A DNA stretch of 49,570 nt from Clostridia bacterium (GTDB taxonomy: Bacteria > Bacillota > Clostridia > Oscillospirales > Acutalibacteraceae): NCBI GenBank assembly GCA_017439545.1, contig JAFSIW010000078.1, positions 1 through 49,570 on the forward strand, written 5' to 3'. The notes beneath the pieces were generated by a model. The model did no database searches, was not told the origin of the DNA, and saw only the letters and a list, made by a program, of their open reading frames with translations. This document shows, one piece after another, positions 44,073 to 49,570 of the stretch (position 1 is the stretch's first letter; every line of letters begins with the position of its first letter). Made by a program: the position numbers and the translations under genes.

Positions 44073-45614
44073 ATGTTAGACAAAATCACAGAAATAAACA
44101 GCGCAGTCAACGGCGTTGTTTGGGGAATTCCCGGTCTTGTTCTTTTGATTGGTACCGGTATTCTCATGACTCTGGTAACCAAGGTATTCCAAGTAACCCA
44201 CATTGGTCACTGGTTCAAAAAAACCTTGGGCAGCCTTTTCAAGAAGGATGTTATTAGCCACAGCAAAGAGAAAGGTTCCATTTCTCCCTTCCAAGCCCTT
44301 TGTACCGCGCTTGCCGCAACGGTTGGTACCGGTAATATTGCCGGTGTTGCCGCCGCGATTTGCATTGGTGGTGCAGGTGCCGTGTTTTGGATGTGGGTTG
44401 CCGCTTTCTTTGGCATGATGACGAACTTTTCCGAAAACGTTCTCGGTATGTACTTCCGTCGCAAAAACCCCAACGGCGAATGGTCCGGAGGTGCCATGTA
44501 CTACCTGCGTGACGGTCTTGGCAAAAAGAAAGGCTGTGGATGGATTGGCAAAGCCCTTGCTGTTTTGTTCTGTATCTTTACCATGCTCGCCTCTTTCGGT
44601 ATCGGTAGCATGGGACAGGTCAACAAAATTGTTGCCAACGTTGCCGCCGCATTTGACGTAAGCTCTCTTTCTTCTGTTGAAGTATTCAGCGGTGTTTCTC
44701 TTTACAACATCATTATCGGTGTTGTTATTATGGCCCTAACCGCTTTGATTACCCTTGGCGGCTTAAAACGAATTGCCAATGTTGCCGAAAAAATCGTACC
44801 CTTTATGGTTGTTCTTTTTGTTTTGGGCAGCCTTATCATCATTGGCATTAACTATCAAGCGATTATCCCCGCTTTCAAAGCTATTTTTGTAAATGCTTTT
44901 GCTCCTCAAGCTTTTGTAGGCGGTGGCATCGGCGGTGTGATTATCGCTATGACCAACGGCTTTAAACGCGGTGTATTCTCTAACGAAGCAGGTCTTGGCT
45001 CTTCGGTTATGGTTCACGCTAACTCCAATATCAAAGAACCTGTAAAACAAGGTATGTGGGGTATCTTCGAAGTATTTGCCGACACCATGGTAGTTTGTAC
45101 CATGACGGCTCTGGTTGTACTTACGTCCGGCGGTCTTGCAGGCGGTGTTTTCAACGTAGAAACCGGTGAAATCGCCGCAGGATTTACCGATGCTACTTTG
45201 GTTGGCGGCGCTTTCAACCAAGTCTTTTCTTGGGGTAACATCGGTCAAAGATTCATTGCCATCGCTATGTTCCTGTTTGCCTTTACCACCGTTCTTGGTT
45301 GGTCCCACTACGGTTCTAAGGCTTGGGAATACCTCTTTGGCGCCAAAACCACGGTTGTTTTCAGAGTCATTCACGTAATCACCGTTATTTTCGGCGCCGT
45401 GCTTTCTTCTTCCCTTGCTTGGGATATTTCCGACACCTTCAATGGTCTGATGATGATTCCCAACTTGATTGGTGTTGTTGTTCTCTGCCCCTTGGTTATT
45501 ACAATCACCAAGAGCTATGTTGACAGAAAACTGAAAAACAAAGCCGTGAAGCCTATTCTTTCTTACGACCCCGAAATTCAAGCGGAAGCCGAAGCCGATC
45601 TTGATGTTGATTAA
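44073..45614 (+). CDS. AGCS family sodium:glycine/alanine symporter
   Basis: 513 residues, about 11 membrane helices, cytoplasmic membrane. AGCS signatures: WGIPGLVLLIGTGILMTLVT at the N-terminus, QALCTALAATVGTGNIAGVA (sodium and substrate site), GGAGAVFWMWVAAFFGM, FSNEAGLGSS and FTTVLGWSHYGSKAW. The glycine riboswitch in its leader points to glycine (and alanine) as substrate. AGGAGG is 8 bases before the ATG, just beyond the riboswitch terminator. Single gene between promoter and terminator. Confidence 0.95.
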   Translation: MLDKITEINSAVNGVVWGIPGLVLLIGTGILMTLVTKVFQVTHIGHWFKKTLGSLFKKDVISHSKEKGSISPFQALCTALAATVGTGNIAGVAAAICIGGAGAVFWMWVAAFFGMMTNFSENVLGMYFRRKNPNGEWSGGAMYYLRDGLGKKKGCGWIGKALAVLFCIFTMLASFGIGSMGQVNKIVANVAAAFDVSSLSSVEVFSGVSLYNIIIGVVIMALTALITLGGLKRIANVAEKIVPFMVVLFVLGSLIIIGINYQAIIPAFKAIFVNAFAPQAFVGGGIGGVIIAMTNGFKRGVFSNEAGLGSSVMVHANSNIKEPVKQGMWGIFEVFADTMVVCTMTALVVLTSGGLAGGVFNVETGEIAAGFTDATLVGGAFNQVFSWGNIGQRFIAIAMFLFAFTTVLGWSHYGSKAWEYLFGAKTTVVFRVIHVITVIFGAVLSSSLAWDISDTFNGLMMIPNLIGVVVLCPLVITITKSYVDRKLKNKAVKPILSYDPEIQAEAEADLDVD

Positions 45615-45634
45615 TTGAATTGATTACATGTATT

Positions 45635-45670
45635 AAAATGCCCTGTGTGAAACTTCACACAGGGCATTTT
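45635..45670. terminator. bidirectional terminator between symporter and trpB
   Basis: AAAATGCCCTGTGTGA (45635-45650) pairs perfectly with TCACACAGGGCATTTT (45655-45670); it serves both converging genes. Confidence 0.9.
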
Positions 45671-45680
45671 CGTATGCGTC

Positions 45681-46913
45681 TTATTTATCCAAATTAAATT
45701 GCTCGCCGCAACCGTAATTCTCGTAAACGTAGTCAATATCCTTATCCCCACGGCCGGACAGGCAAACCAGAATAGAGCCGGTCTTCTTTTCCTTGGCGTA
45801 TTTGATAGCATAAGCTAAAGCATGAGAGCTTTCAATAGCGGGAATAATACCCTCATAGCGGCACAGCAAGAAGAAGGCTTCCATGGCTTCTTCGTCAGAG
45901 GCGGTGACGTAGTTCACACGACCCGCATCCCGCAGATAAGCATGTTCCGGACCGACACCGGGATAATCCAGACCGCTGGCGATGGAGTAAACCGGCAAGG
46001 GTTCGCCCTTTTCGTCTTGGAGCAGGTAGCTTTCAAAGCCGTGGAGTTTCCCCTTAGAGCCAAACTGCATGGTAGCCGCATGATCACCCACGTTGGTGCC
46101 GCGACCAAGGGGTTCCACACCATAAATCTCAACAGGGTCGCCCAAGAAGGGAGTAAACATACCAAGGGAGTTAGAGCCACCGCCTACGCAAGCGCAAATG
46201 GCATCCGGCATAATGCCGGTCATTTCCAAGAATTGTTCACGAGCTTCTACACCGATCACCGATTGGAAATCCCGTACCATTTTGGGGAAGGGATGGGGCC
46301 CCAATGCCGAGCCGATGCAATAAATGGCGTGGTCATATTCTTTGAGATAGGCTTCAAAGGCGGCGTCAACCGCTTCTTTTAAGGTTTTCAGACCGTGGGT
46401 AACGGGAATCACGTTAGCCCCCAGCATTTTCATGCGAATCACGTTGGGATGTTGCTTAGCGATGTCCACTTCGCCCATATACACGTCGCATTCCATACCG
46501 AAATAGGCGGCAGCGGTGGCGATTGCTACACCGTGTTGTCCTGCACCGGTTTCGGCAATCAGTTTTTTCTTGCCCATATATTTGGCAAGCAAGCCTTCCC
46601 CCATGCAGTGGTTGAGCTTATGGGCGCCGGTGTGGTTCAAATCTTCCCGTTTTAAATAGATTTGGCAATTACCAAACAGTTTAGAAAGCCGTTCGCAATG
46701 ATACACGGGGGTGGGACGACCTTGAAACTCTTTGCGAATGCGACGCAGTTCGTTGATAAACTGTGCCGAATGGCAAATCGCTTCGTACGAATCGCTGGCT
46801 TCTTTAAATGCAGGCTCTAATTCGGGAGGCAAAAAAGCGCCGCCAAATTCGCCGAAATACCCGTTTTGGTCGGGATATTGTTTTAAATAGGTTGTAAAAT
46901 CTTTATAATCCAT
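45681..46913 (-). CDS. trpB: tryptophan synthase beta chain
   Basis: 410 residues. PLP enzyme that condenses indole with serine to tryptophan. Motifs: [26 protein letters not shown], the PLP lysine in HTGAHKLNH (usually HKINN), [20 protein letters not shown] (phosphate loop) and GRGDKD. Length and motifs fit the TrpB1 type. No trpA is adjacent, so the enzyme may salvage indole or pair with a subunit elsewhere. ATG 46913 is eight bases after AGGAG; GTG 46916 is possible. Expression is controlled by a Trp T-box upstream. Confidence 0.95.
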   Translation of the reverse strand: MDYKDFTTYLKQYPDQNGYFGEFGGAFLPPELEPAFKEASDSYEAICHSAQFINELRRIRKEFQGRPTPVYHCERLSKLFGNCQIYLKREDLNHTGAHKLNHCMGEGLLAKYMGKKKLIAETGAGQHGVAIATAAAYFGMECDVYMGEVDIAKQHPNVIRMKMLGANVIPVTHGLKTLKEAVDAAFEAYLKEYDHAIYCIGSALGPHPFPKMVRDFQSVIGVEAREQFLEMTGIMPDAICACVGGGSNSLGMFTPFLGDPVEIYGVEPLGRGTNVGDHAATMQFGSKGKLHGFESYLLQDEKGEPLPVYSIASGLDYPGVGPEHAYLRDAGRVNYVTASDEEAMEAFFLLCRYEGIIPAIESSHALAYAIKYAKEKKTGSILVCLSGRGDKDIDYVYENYGCGEQFNLDK

Positions 46914-46980
46914 CACAAATTCTCCTCAATATTGGTTTGATTGTTTTGATTTGTGGTTTTTCGCCATCGTGAGAGCCCAT
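46903..46980 (-). CDS. possible 25-residue leader peptide before trpB
   Basis: Short frame with CGGAGG 8 bases before ATG 46980. It begins [12 protein letters not shown] and contains no Trp codon, so it is not a classical attenuation peptide. Its stop lies 11 bases inside trpB, in another frame, which would permit translational coupling. It lies after the T-box terminator. Real but unproven. Confidence 0.35.
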   Translation of the reverse strand: MGSHDGEKPQIKTIKPILRRICDGL

Positions 46981-46998
46981 AGAAATGCCTCCGTTACA

Positions 46999-47258
46999 TA
47001 AAAAACTCCTGCCCCAAAATTGGGACAGGAGTAGGATTCCTGCGGTACCACCCAAATTCACTCAAAACGAGTGCACTCAAACGACGTACGATCATACGTC
47101 TGCCGCTGTAACGTGCGGCTCACGGCTCCCCTACTCGCCAACGCTTTCAGTTTGCCCTCAAAAGTCCATTCACAAAGCCTCAACTTGTTGCAATTCCACC
47201 GCCTGCAACTCTCTGAAAAGCCAATCTGCTTTGCTACTCGTCTTTCTCAACGGTTTGT
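46999..47258 (-). promoter_or_regulatory. T-box leader for tRNA-Trp
   Basis: Minus-strand leader of trpB. The T-box core TGGGTGGTACCGC covers about 47054-47042. The terminator stem pairs ACTCCTGTCCC with GGGGCAGGAGT (47032-47022 with 47015-47005), then a T run to 46999. In Stem I the segment GTGAATGGACTTT places TGG (47168-47166) as specifier codon, i.e. tryptophan, matching the gene. Uncharged tRNA-Trp should stabilise the antiterminator and raise trpB expression. Confidence 0.93.
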
Positions 47259-47266
47259 TTTTTCTT

Positions 47267-47295
47267 ATTATATGTCTTGAAGGTAGGGTTGTCAA
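47267..47295 (-). promoter_or_regulatory. promoter of the T-box/trpB unit
   Basis: TTGACA (47295-47290), 17 bases, TATAAT (47272-47267) on the minus strand: a consensus promoter. Confidence 0.9.
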
Positions 47296-47306
47296 GAGTT
47301 TTTTTC

Positions 47307-47335
47307 TTTACATTTCCCCTTACCTGTGCTATAAT
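47307..47335 (+). promoter_or_regulatory. promoter of the structured RNA
   Basis: TTTACA (47307-47312), 17 bases, TATAAT (47330-47335). Its predicted start, about 47342, coincides with the first base of a perfect 15-bp RNA stem. Confidence 0.75.
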
Positions 47336-47341
47336 TGAATC

Positions 47342-47516
47342 ACCACACAAAAACTTCATAATCTATATTCGGAACGGTGTTTTTCTTTTCGGTAAAAACG
47401 CTCAGCTTCACTTTTCCGTTTCCGTTATAGGTTACGTTAAGTTTTTGTGTGGTAGCAAATCGAAGCCATGCGTTTTTCGGTGTGTGTGACCTCGGTTGCG
47501 CACACCTTTTTGTTTT
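47342..47516 (+). ncRNA. unidentified structured RNA with terminator
   Basis: The predicted transcript opens with ACCACACAAAAACTT (47342-47356), which pairs perfectly with AAGTTTTTGTGTGGT (47439-47453). Inside are CTATA/TATAG, CGGAACGG/CCGTTTCCG with a bulge, and GTGTTTTT/AAAAACGC, making one long hairpin with internal loops. Then GGTGTGTG (47479-47486) pairs with CGCACACC (47499-47506), followed by TTTTTGTTTTTT, an intrinsic terminator. It ends ~12 bases before a coding start, so it is a leader with attenuation or a separate small RNA. P1's GTGTG arm could compete with the terminator's CACAC arm. It does not match purine, TPP, SAM, lysine, c-di-GMP or other riboswitches I know, nor 6S RNA. 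Confidence 0.6.
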
Positions 47517-47529
47517 TTCGGAGGTTCCT

Positions 47530-47823
47530 ATGAATTCACGTGTACAAGCCTATTTGAACGCCCATCGTCATCTGCCCACCTACGAACACCGAGCCGTTGC
47601 CGTACATCACCCCGAAAAGTGGGCGGCATATCAGCAGGACGTTTTGCTGTTGGCGGGACTGTTTGATAAAATATACCACTCCCAACACACAGGCGAGTTC
47701 TGTTACGTAGAATCCGACCCGAAAAGCGGAATGATACGCTACTACAAGCGGCAAGCTATTGCTGTAACCGAAGAGGAATTCCGCTTGATTCAACAGTATT
47801 CCCCCATCGCCTATAACGAATAA
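47530..47823 (+). CDS. hypothetical 97-residue protein
   Basis: Soluble, no signal peptide, rich in His, Tyr and Gln (AYLNAHRHLPTYEHRAVAVHHPEKW, GMIRYYKRQAIAVTEEEF). Not recognised. CGGAGG precedes ATG 47530 directly after the RNA terminator, so expression would need read-through of that terminator. It stands 92 bases before the cotJ genes and may be sporulation-linked, but no evidence fixes this. Confidence 0.65.
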   Translation: MNSRVQAYLNAHRHLPTYEHRAVAVHHPEKWAAYQQDVLLLAGLFDKIYHSQHTGEFCYVESDPKSGMIRYYKRQAIAVTEEEFRLIQQYSPIAYNE

Positions 47824-47844
47824 TGCACCCCCGCTTTTCTTTGG

Positions 47845-47852
47845 CATACAGT
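47845..47852 (+). promoter_or_regulatory. possible sigma-E -10 element of the cotJ operon
   Basis: CATACAGT fits the sigma-E -10 consensus (CATACA-T), about 64 bases before cotJA; cotJ genes are sigma-E dependent in B. subtilis. No good -35 is evident at the expected distance. Confidence 0.45.
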
Positions 47853-47915
47853 AATAATGGACAGGCAAATGCTGTCTGTTCACGGTGATCACCAGTCAAA
47901 GAAAGGAGTTATTTT

Positions 47916-48110
47916 ATGTTACAACTGTTTGAACGAACAGGCGACGACAAGACCCCCTCTCCCCTGCCCGAAGAGATTTCCCTTGCCATTGCCTACGTAC
48001 CGTTTCAGCAGACCCCGCAAGCGGTATCTTCGGATGAAGGGTTCAAGCGGGGCACCATTTTCACCGAGCTGTACAAGCCCTTTACCGGCAAACGGGGTGA
48101 GCGGCGATGA
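47916..48110 (+). CDS. cotJA: spore coat-associated protein CotJA
   Basis: 64 residues; the CotJA core AYVPFQQTPQAVSSDEGFKRG and TIFTELYKPF is clear. Inner spore coat component made in the mother cell; works with CotJC. AAAGGAG precedes the ATG; the stop overlaps the start of cotJB (ATGA). Confidence 0.88.
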   Translation: MLQLFERTGDDKTPSPLPEEISLAIAYVPFQQTPQAVSSDEGFKRGTIFTELYKPFTGKRGERR

Positions 48111-48367
48111 ACGACCGTCAGGCATTGCTCAATCGCATCTCGGTGGCACGCTTTGCCGCATGGGAACTGCATATTTATTTGGATACGCACCCCAATGACA
48201 AACAAGCCATGCGAAACTTTGAAAAATACCAAAAAACAGCCGATGAGTTAACCGTCCAATATGAGGCGAAATACGGCCCCCTGATCTCGTCTGATGTTTA
48301 CGGCGACACCAGCTGGCAGTGGATCAACGCTCCTTGGCCCTGGGAATGCGGGGAGGTGTGCGACTGA
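48107..48367 (+). CDS. cotJB: spore coat protein CotJB
   Basis: 86 residues. LLNRISVARFAAWELHIYLDTHP, then YEAKYGPL and the C-terminal WQWINAPWPWE are the hallmarks of CotJB. Overlaps cotJA by four bases and cotJC by one (TGATG). Full length for the family. Confidence 0.9.
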   Translation: MNDRQALLNRISVARFAAWELHIYLDTHPNDKQAMRNFEKYQKTADELTVQYEAKYGPLISSDVYGDTSWQWINAPWPWECGEVCD

Positions 48368-48816
48368 TGTTTATGTACGAAAAACGGTTGCAATATCCCG
48401 TTAAGATCAAAACGCCAAACCCCAAACTCGCCAAAGCCATCATCACCCAGTACGGCGGTCCTCACGGGGAGCTTGGCGCATCCCTGCGGTATCTCAGCCA
48501 GCGATTCTCTATGCCCTACCCCGAAGTAAAAGCCGTGCTTACCGATGTAGGTACTGAAGAACTGGGACACTTAGAGATGGTGGGTACTATTGTGTATCAG
48601 CTCACCCGCAATCTGACCCCTGAGCAGATCAAAGCCGCAGGCTTCGACGATTACTTTGTGGATCATACCACAGGCATCTATCCCGTAGCGGCTTCGGGCG
48701 AATCCTTTTCTGCCAATACCTTCTCGGTCACCGGCGATCCGCTGGCAGACTTGCACGAGGATCTGGCAGCAGATGCCACGACCGTCAAAGAACAACCACT
48801 ATTTTCGAAAGCCTGA
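48367..48816 (+). CDS. cotJC: spore coat catalase-like CotJC, C-terminally truncated
   Basis: Manganese catalase family coat protein. 149 residues read against about 190 in B. subtilis CotJC. MFMYEKRLQYPVK, QYGGPHGELGASLRYLSQRF, DVGTEELGHLEMVGTIVYQL and FVDHTTGIYP are well conserved and carry ferritin-like Glu/His metal ligands. After GDPLADLHEDLAAD (to ~48774) homology stops; the family's last ~60 residues (EEKARATYQWLI...H.QRF.EA), with further ligands, are missing and a foreign-looking tail ATTVKEQPLFSKA is read. The last metal ligands would be lost, so the product is probably inactive unless the truncation is an assembly artefact. Confidence 0.85.
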   Translation: MFMYEKRLQYPVKIKTPNPKLAKAIITQYGGPHGELGASLRYLSQRFSMPYPEVKAVLTDVGTEELGHLEMVGTIVYQLTRNLTPEQIKAAGFDDYFVDHTTGIYPVAASGESFSANTFSVTGDPLADLHEDLAADATTVKEQPLFSKA

Positions 48817-49079
48817 AAACCCTTGATATGACTGGCTTTTCGGCACTTTGAGCCTTTTTGCAAAAATGGCATACCTGCAACCATACAAGAACAACATAAC
48901 CGCAATTTACACTAAATTTTAAAAAACTTACGATAGGACAAGCTGTTTCCGAGAAATCAAATAAATTAGGTGTAATATGTTCTACCACAGATACTTATAC
49001 GCCTTTCTTCGGTAAACCCTTTCCTATACTCCTTCCTATGCCCCTCTTTATGCCCCTATTTTCCCCCCTTAATAAAGCA
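48775..49079. other. non-coding stretch after an abrupt junction
   Basis: From about 48775 the sequence no longer continues cotJC. It contains no credible gene: a T/A-rich segment, a short pyrimidine-rich run with TATGCCCCT twice (about 49037-49055), and no clear inverted repeat ends or target duplication. It may be the end of an inserted element, a deletion scar, or a contig-joining error. Confidence 0.5.
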
Positions 49080-49107
49080 AAAGACGTTGCAACGAAGCAA
49101 CGTCTTT
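49080..49107 (-). terminator. terminator of the NifX-like gene
   Basis: AAAGACGTTGC (49080-49090) pairs with GCAACGTCTTT (49097-49107); a T-rich stretch follows on the minus strand. Confidence 0.85.
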
Positions 49108-49113
49108 GTTGAT

Positions 49114-49524
49114 TTAATGACAACCGTGAGAACCGCAATTACTGCCGCAACCGTGGTCTCCGCAAGCGTGTCCCTCACCGTGACGATGGTCGTGGTGGTC
49201 ACACTTGGCTTCAGGATCATAGTTCAAGCTATTTGCAAGGAATGCCTCCACTGCCTTGTCTGCATCACCGTGGACACCGCCGAAAAGCTTGATGCCTGCC
49301 TGGGCAAGTGCCATCTGTGCACCGCCGCCGATGCCGCCGCAAATAAGGACGTCTGCATTCAGTGCAGAAAGAAGTCCTGCCAATGCACCGTGGCCGCTCC
49401 CGTTTGTGTCTACGACCTTCGCATTTACGATCTTGCCATCCTCTACTTCGTAGAGCTTAAACTGCGCGGTATGACCGAAGTGCTGAAAGATCTGTCCGTT
49501 TTCATAGGTTACTGCAATTTTCAT
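49114..49524 (-). CDS. NifX/NifB-type Fe-Mo cofactor biosynthesis family protein with His/Cys tail
   Basis: 136 residues. The dinitrogenase iron-molybdenum cofactor domain (MKIAVTYENGQIFQHFGHTAQFKLYEV ... DVLICGGIGGGAQMALAQAGIKLFGGVHGDADKAV) fills residues 1-~105. In this family it binds metal-sulfur clusters; most members, as here without nif genes, have no known role. The last ~30 residues are packed with His and Cys (CDHHDHRHGEGHACGDHGCG...), probably binding metal. GGAGAAG precedes the ATG. The 46 bases after it to the window end hold nothing more. Confidence 0.9.
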   Translation of the reverse strand: MKIAVTYENGQIFQHFGHTAQFKLYEVEDGKIVNAKVVDTNGSGHGALAGLLSALNADVLICGGIGGGAQMALAQAGIKLFGGVHGDADKAVEAFLANSLNYDPEAKCDHHDHRHGEGHACGDHGCGSNCGSHGCH

Positions 49525-49570
49525 TGTATCTTCTCCATTTCTACTTTTTTAAGTGATTTTTTGAATTGAA

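Noticed and set aside
44763-45581. 272-codon minus-strand frame opposite the AGCS symporter
   Set aside because: Antisense to a well-supported gene; composition (Asn/Gly/His rich) is typical of a shadow frame.
47342-47516. 6S RNA
   Set aside because: The 5' end pairs with an internal segment and a separate 3' hairpin ends the transcript, whereas 6S has its 5' and 3' ends paired in one long rod.
49037-49055. TATGCCCCT direct repeat as attachment site
   Set aside because: Only two short copies, pyrimidine-rich context, no integrase or terminal inverted repeats nearby.
1-49570. CRISPR array, tRNA or rRNA genes
   Set aside because: No regularly spaced repeats and no tRNA arm patterns (TTCGAAT context only in the glycine riboswitch linker) were found.

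Overview
The window looks like a chromosomal piece of an endospore-forming anaerobic Firmicute (Clostridia, probably an uncultured gut or rumen Oscillospirales-type bacterium). The evidence is strong AGGAGG-type ribosome binding sites, TTGACA/TATAAT promoters, the ylxM-ffh-rpsP-khpA order, cotJ spore-coat genes, indolepyruvate:ferredoxin oxidoreductase, a tRNA-Trp T-box and several secreted proteins with type I dockerin modules. There are no rRNA or tRNA genes and no CRISPR array. Identifications come from reading translations and motifs; no database search was possible.

Layout. 1-4.6 kb: the 5' 992 codons of rpoB (minus), divergent from hflX. 4.6-7.6 kb: two secreted dockerin proteins, one a subtilisin whose signal peptide is broken by a one-base slip in a T tract. 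7.7-16.5 kb: housekeeping genes on minus (HAD phosphatase, HPr, trmD, rimM, gpsA, khpA, rpsP, ffh, ylxM), with two dockerin proteins inserted between khpA and gpsA. 16.6-18.2 kb: a small AT-rich pair (88-aa protein, zinc-ribbon protein) and a nitroreductase with an in-frame stop. 18.3-33.1 kb: a carbohydrate locus. It holds two ~1000-residue paralogues that look like a clan GH-A type barrel, a four-module CBM9-like dockerin protein, a deacetylase-like protein, two Gfo/Idh/MocA oxidoreductases and a divergent AraC regulator.

33.3-34.8 kb: a PAQR/hemolysin III membrane protein and an unknown membrane protein. 34.1-40.6 kb: a minus-strand operon for aromatic 2-oxoacid/arylacetate metabolism (acyl-CoA ligase, iorA, iorB, paaK-type ligase, double-ACT protein, membrane protein). 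It is divergent from a sodium:solute symporter (40.9-42.5 kb); both promoters carry the same CTTTAAAGTGYTAAA element across spacer and -10. 42.5-43.7 kb: an unknown 389-residue protein. 43.8-45.6 kb: a glycine riboswitch with a terminator, then an AGCS sodium:glycine/alanine symporter. 45.7-47.3 kb: a lone trpB behind a Trp T-box. 47.3-48.8 kb: a structured RNA with its own promoter and terminator, a 97-residue unknown protein and cotJA-cotJB-cotJC, the last cut short at an abrupt junction. 49.1-49.5 kb: a NifX/NifB-type protein with a His/Cys tail.

Most likely to reward follow-up: the surface/dockerin carbohydrate locus with its unassigned enzyme pair, the shared operator between the aromatic-acid operon and the symporter, and the unidentified structured RNA at 47342-47516. 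The frameshift, nonsense codon and truncation (subtilisin, nitroreductase, CotJC) each need a read-level check before they are taken as biology.
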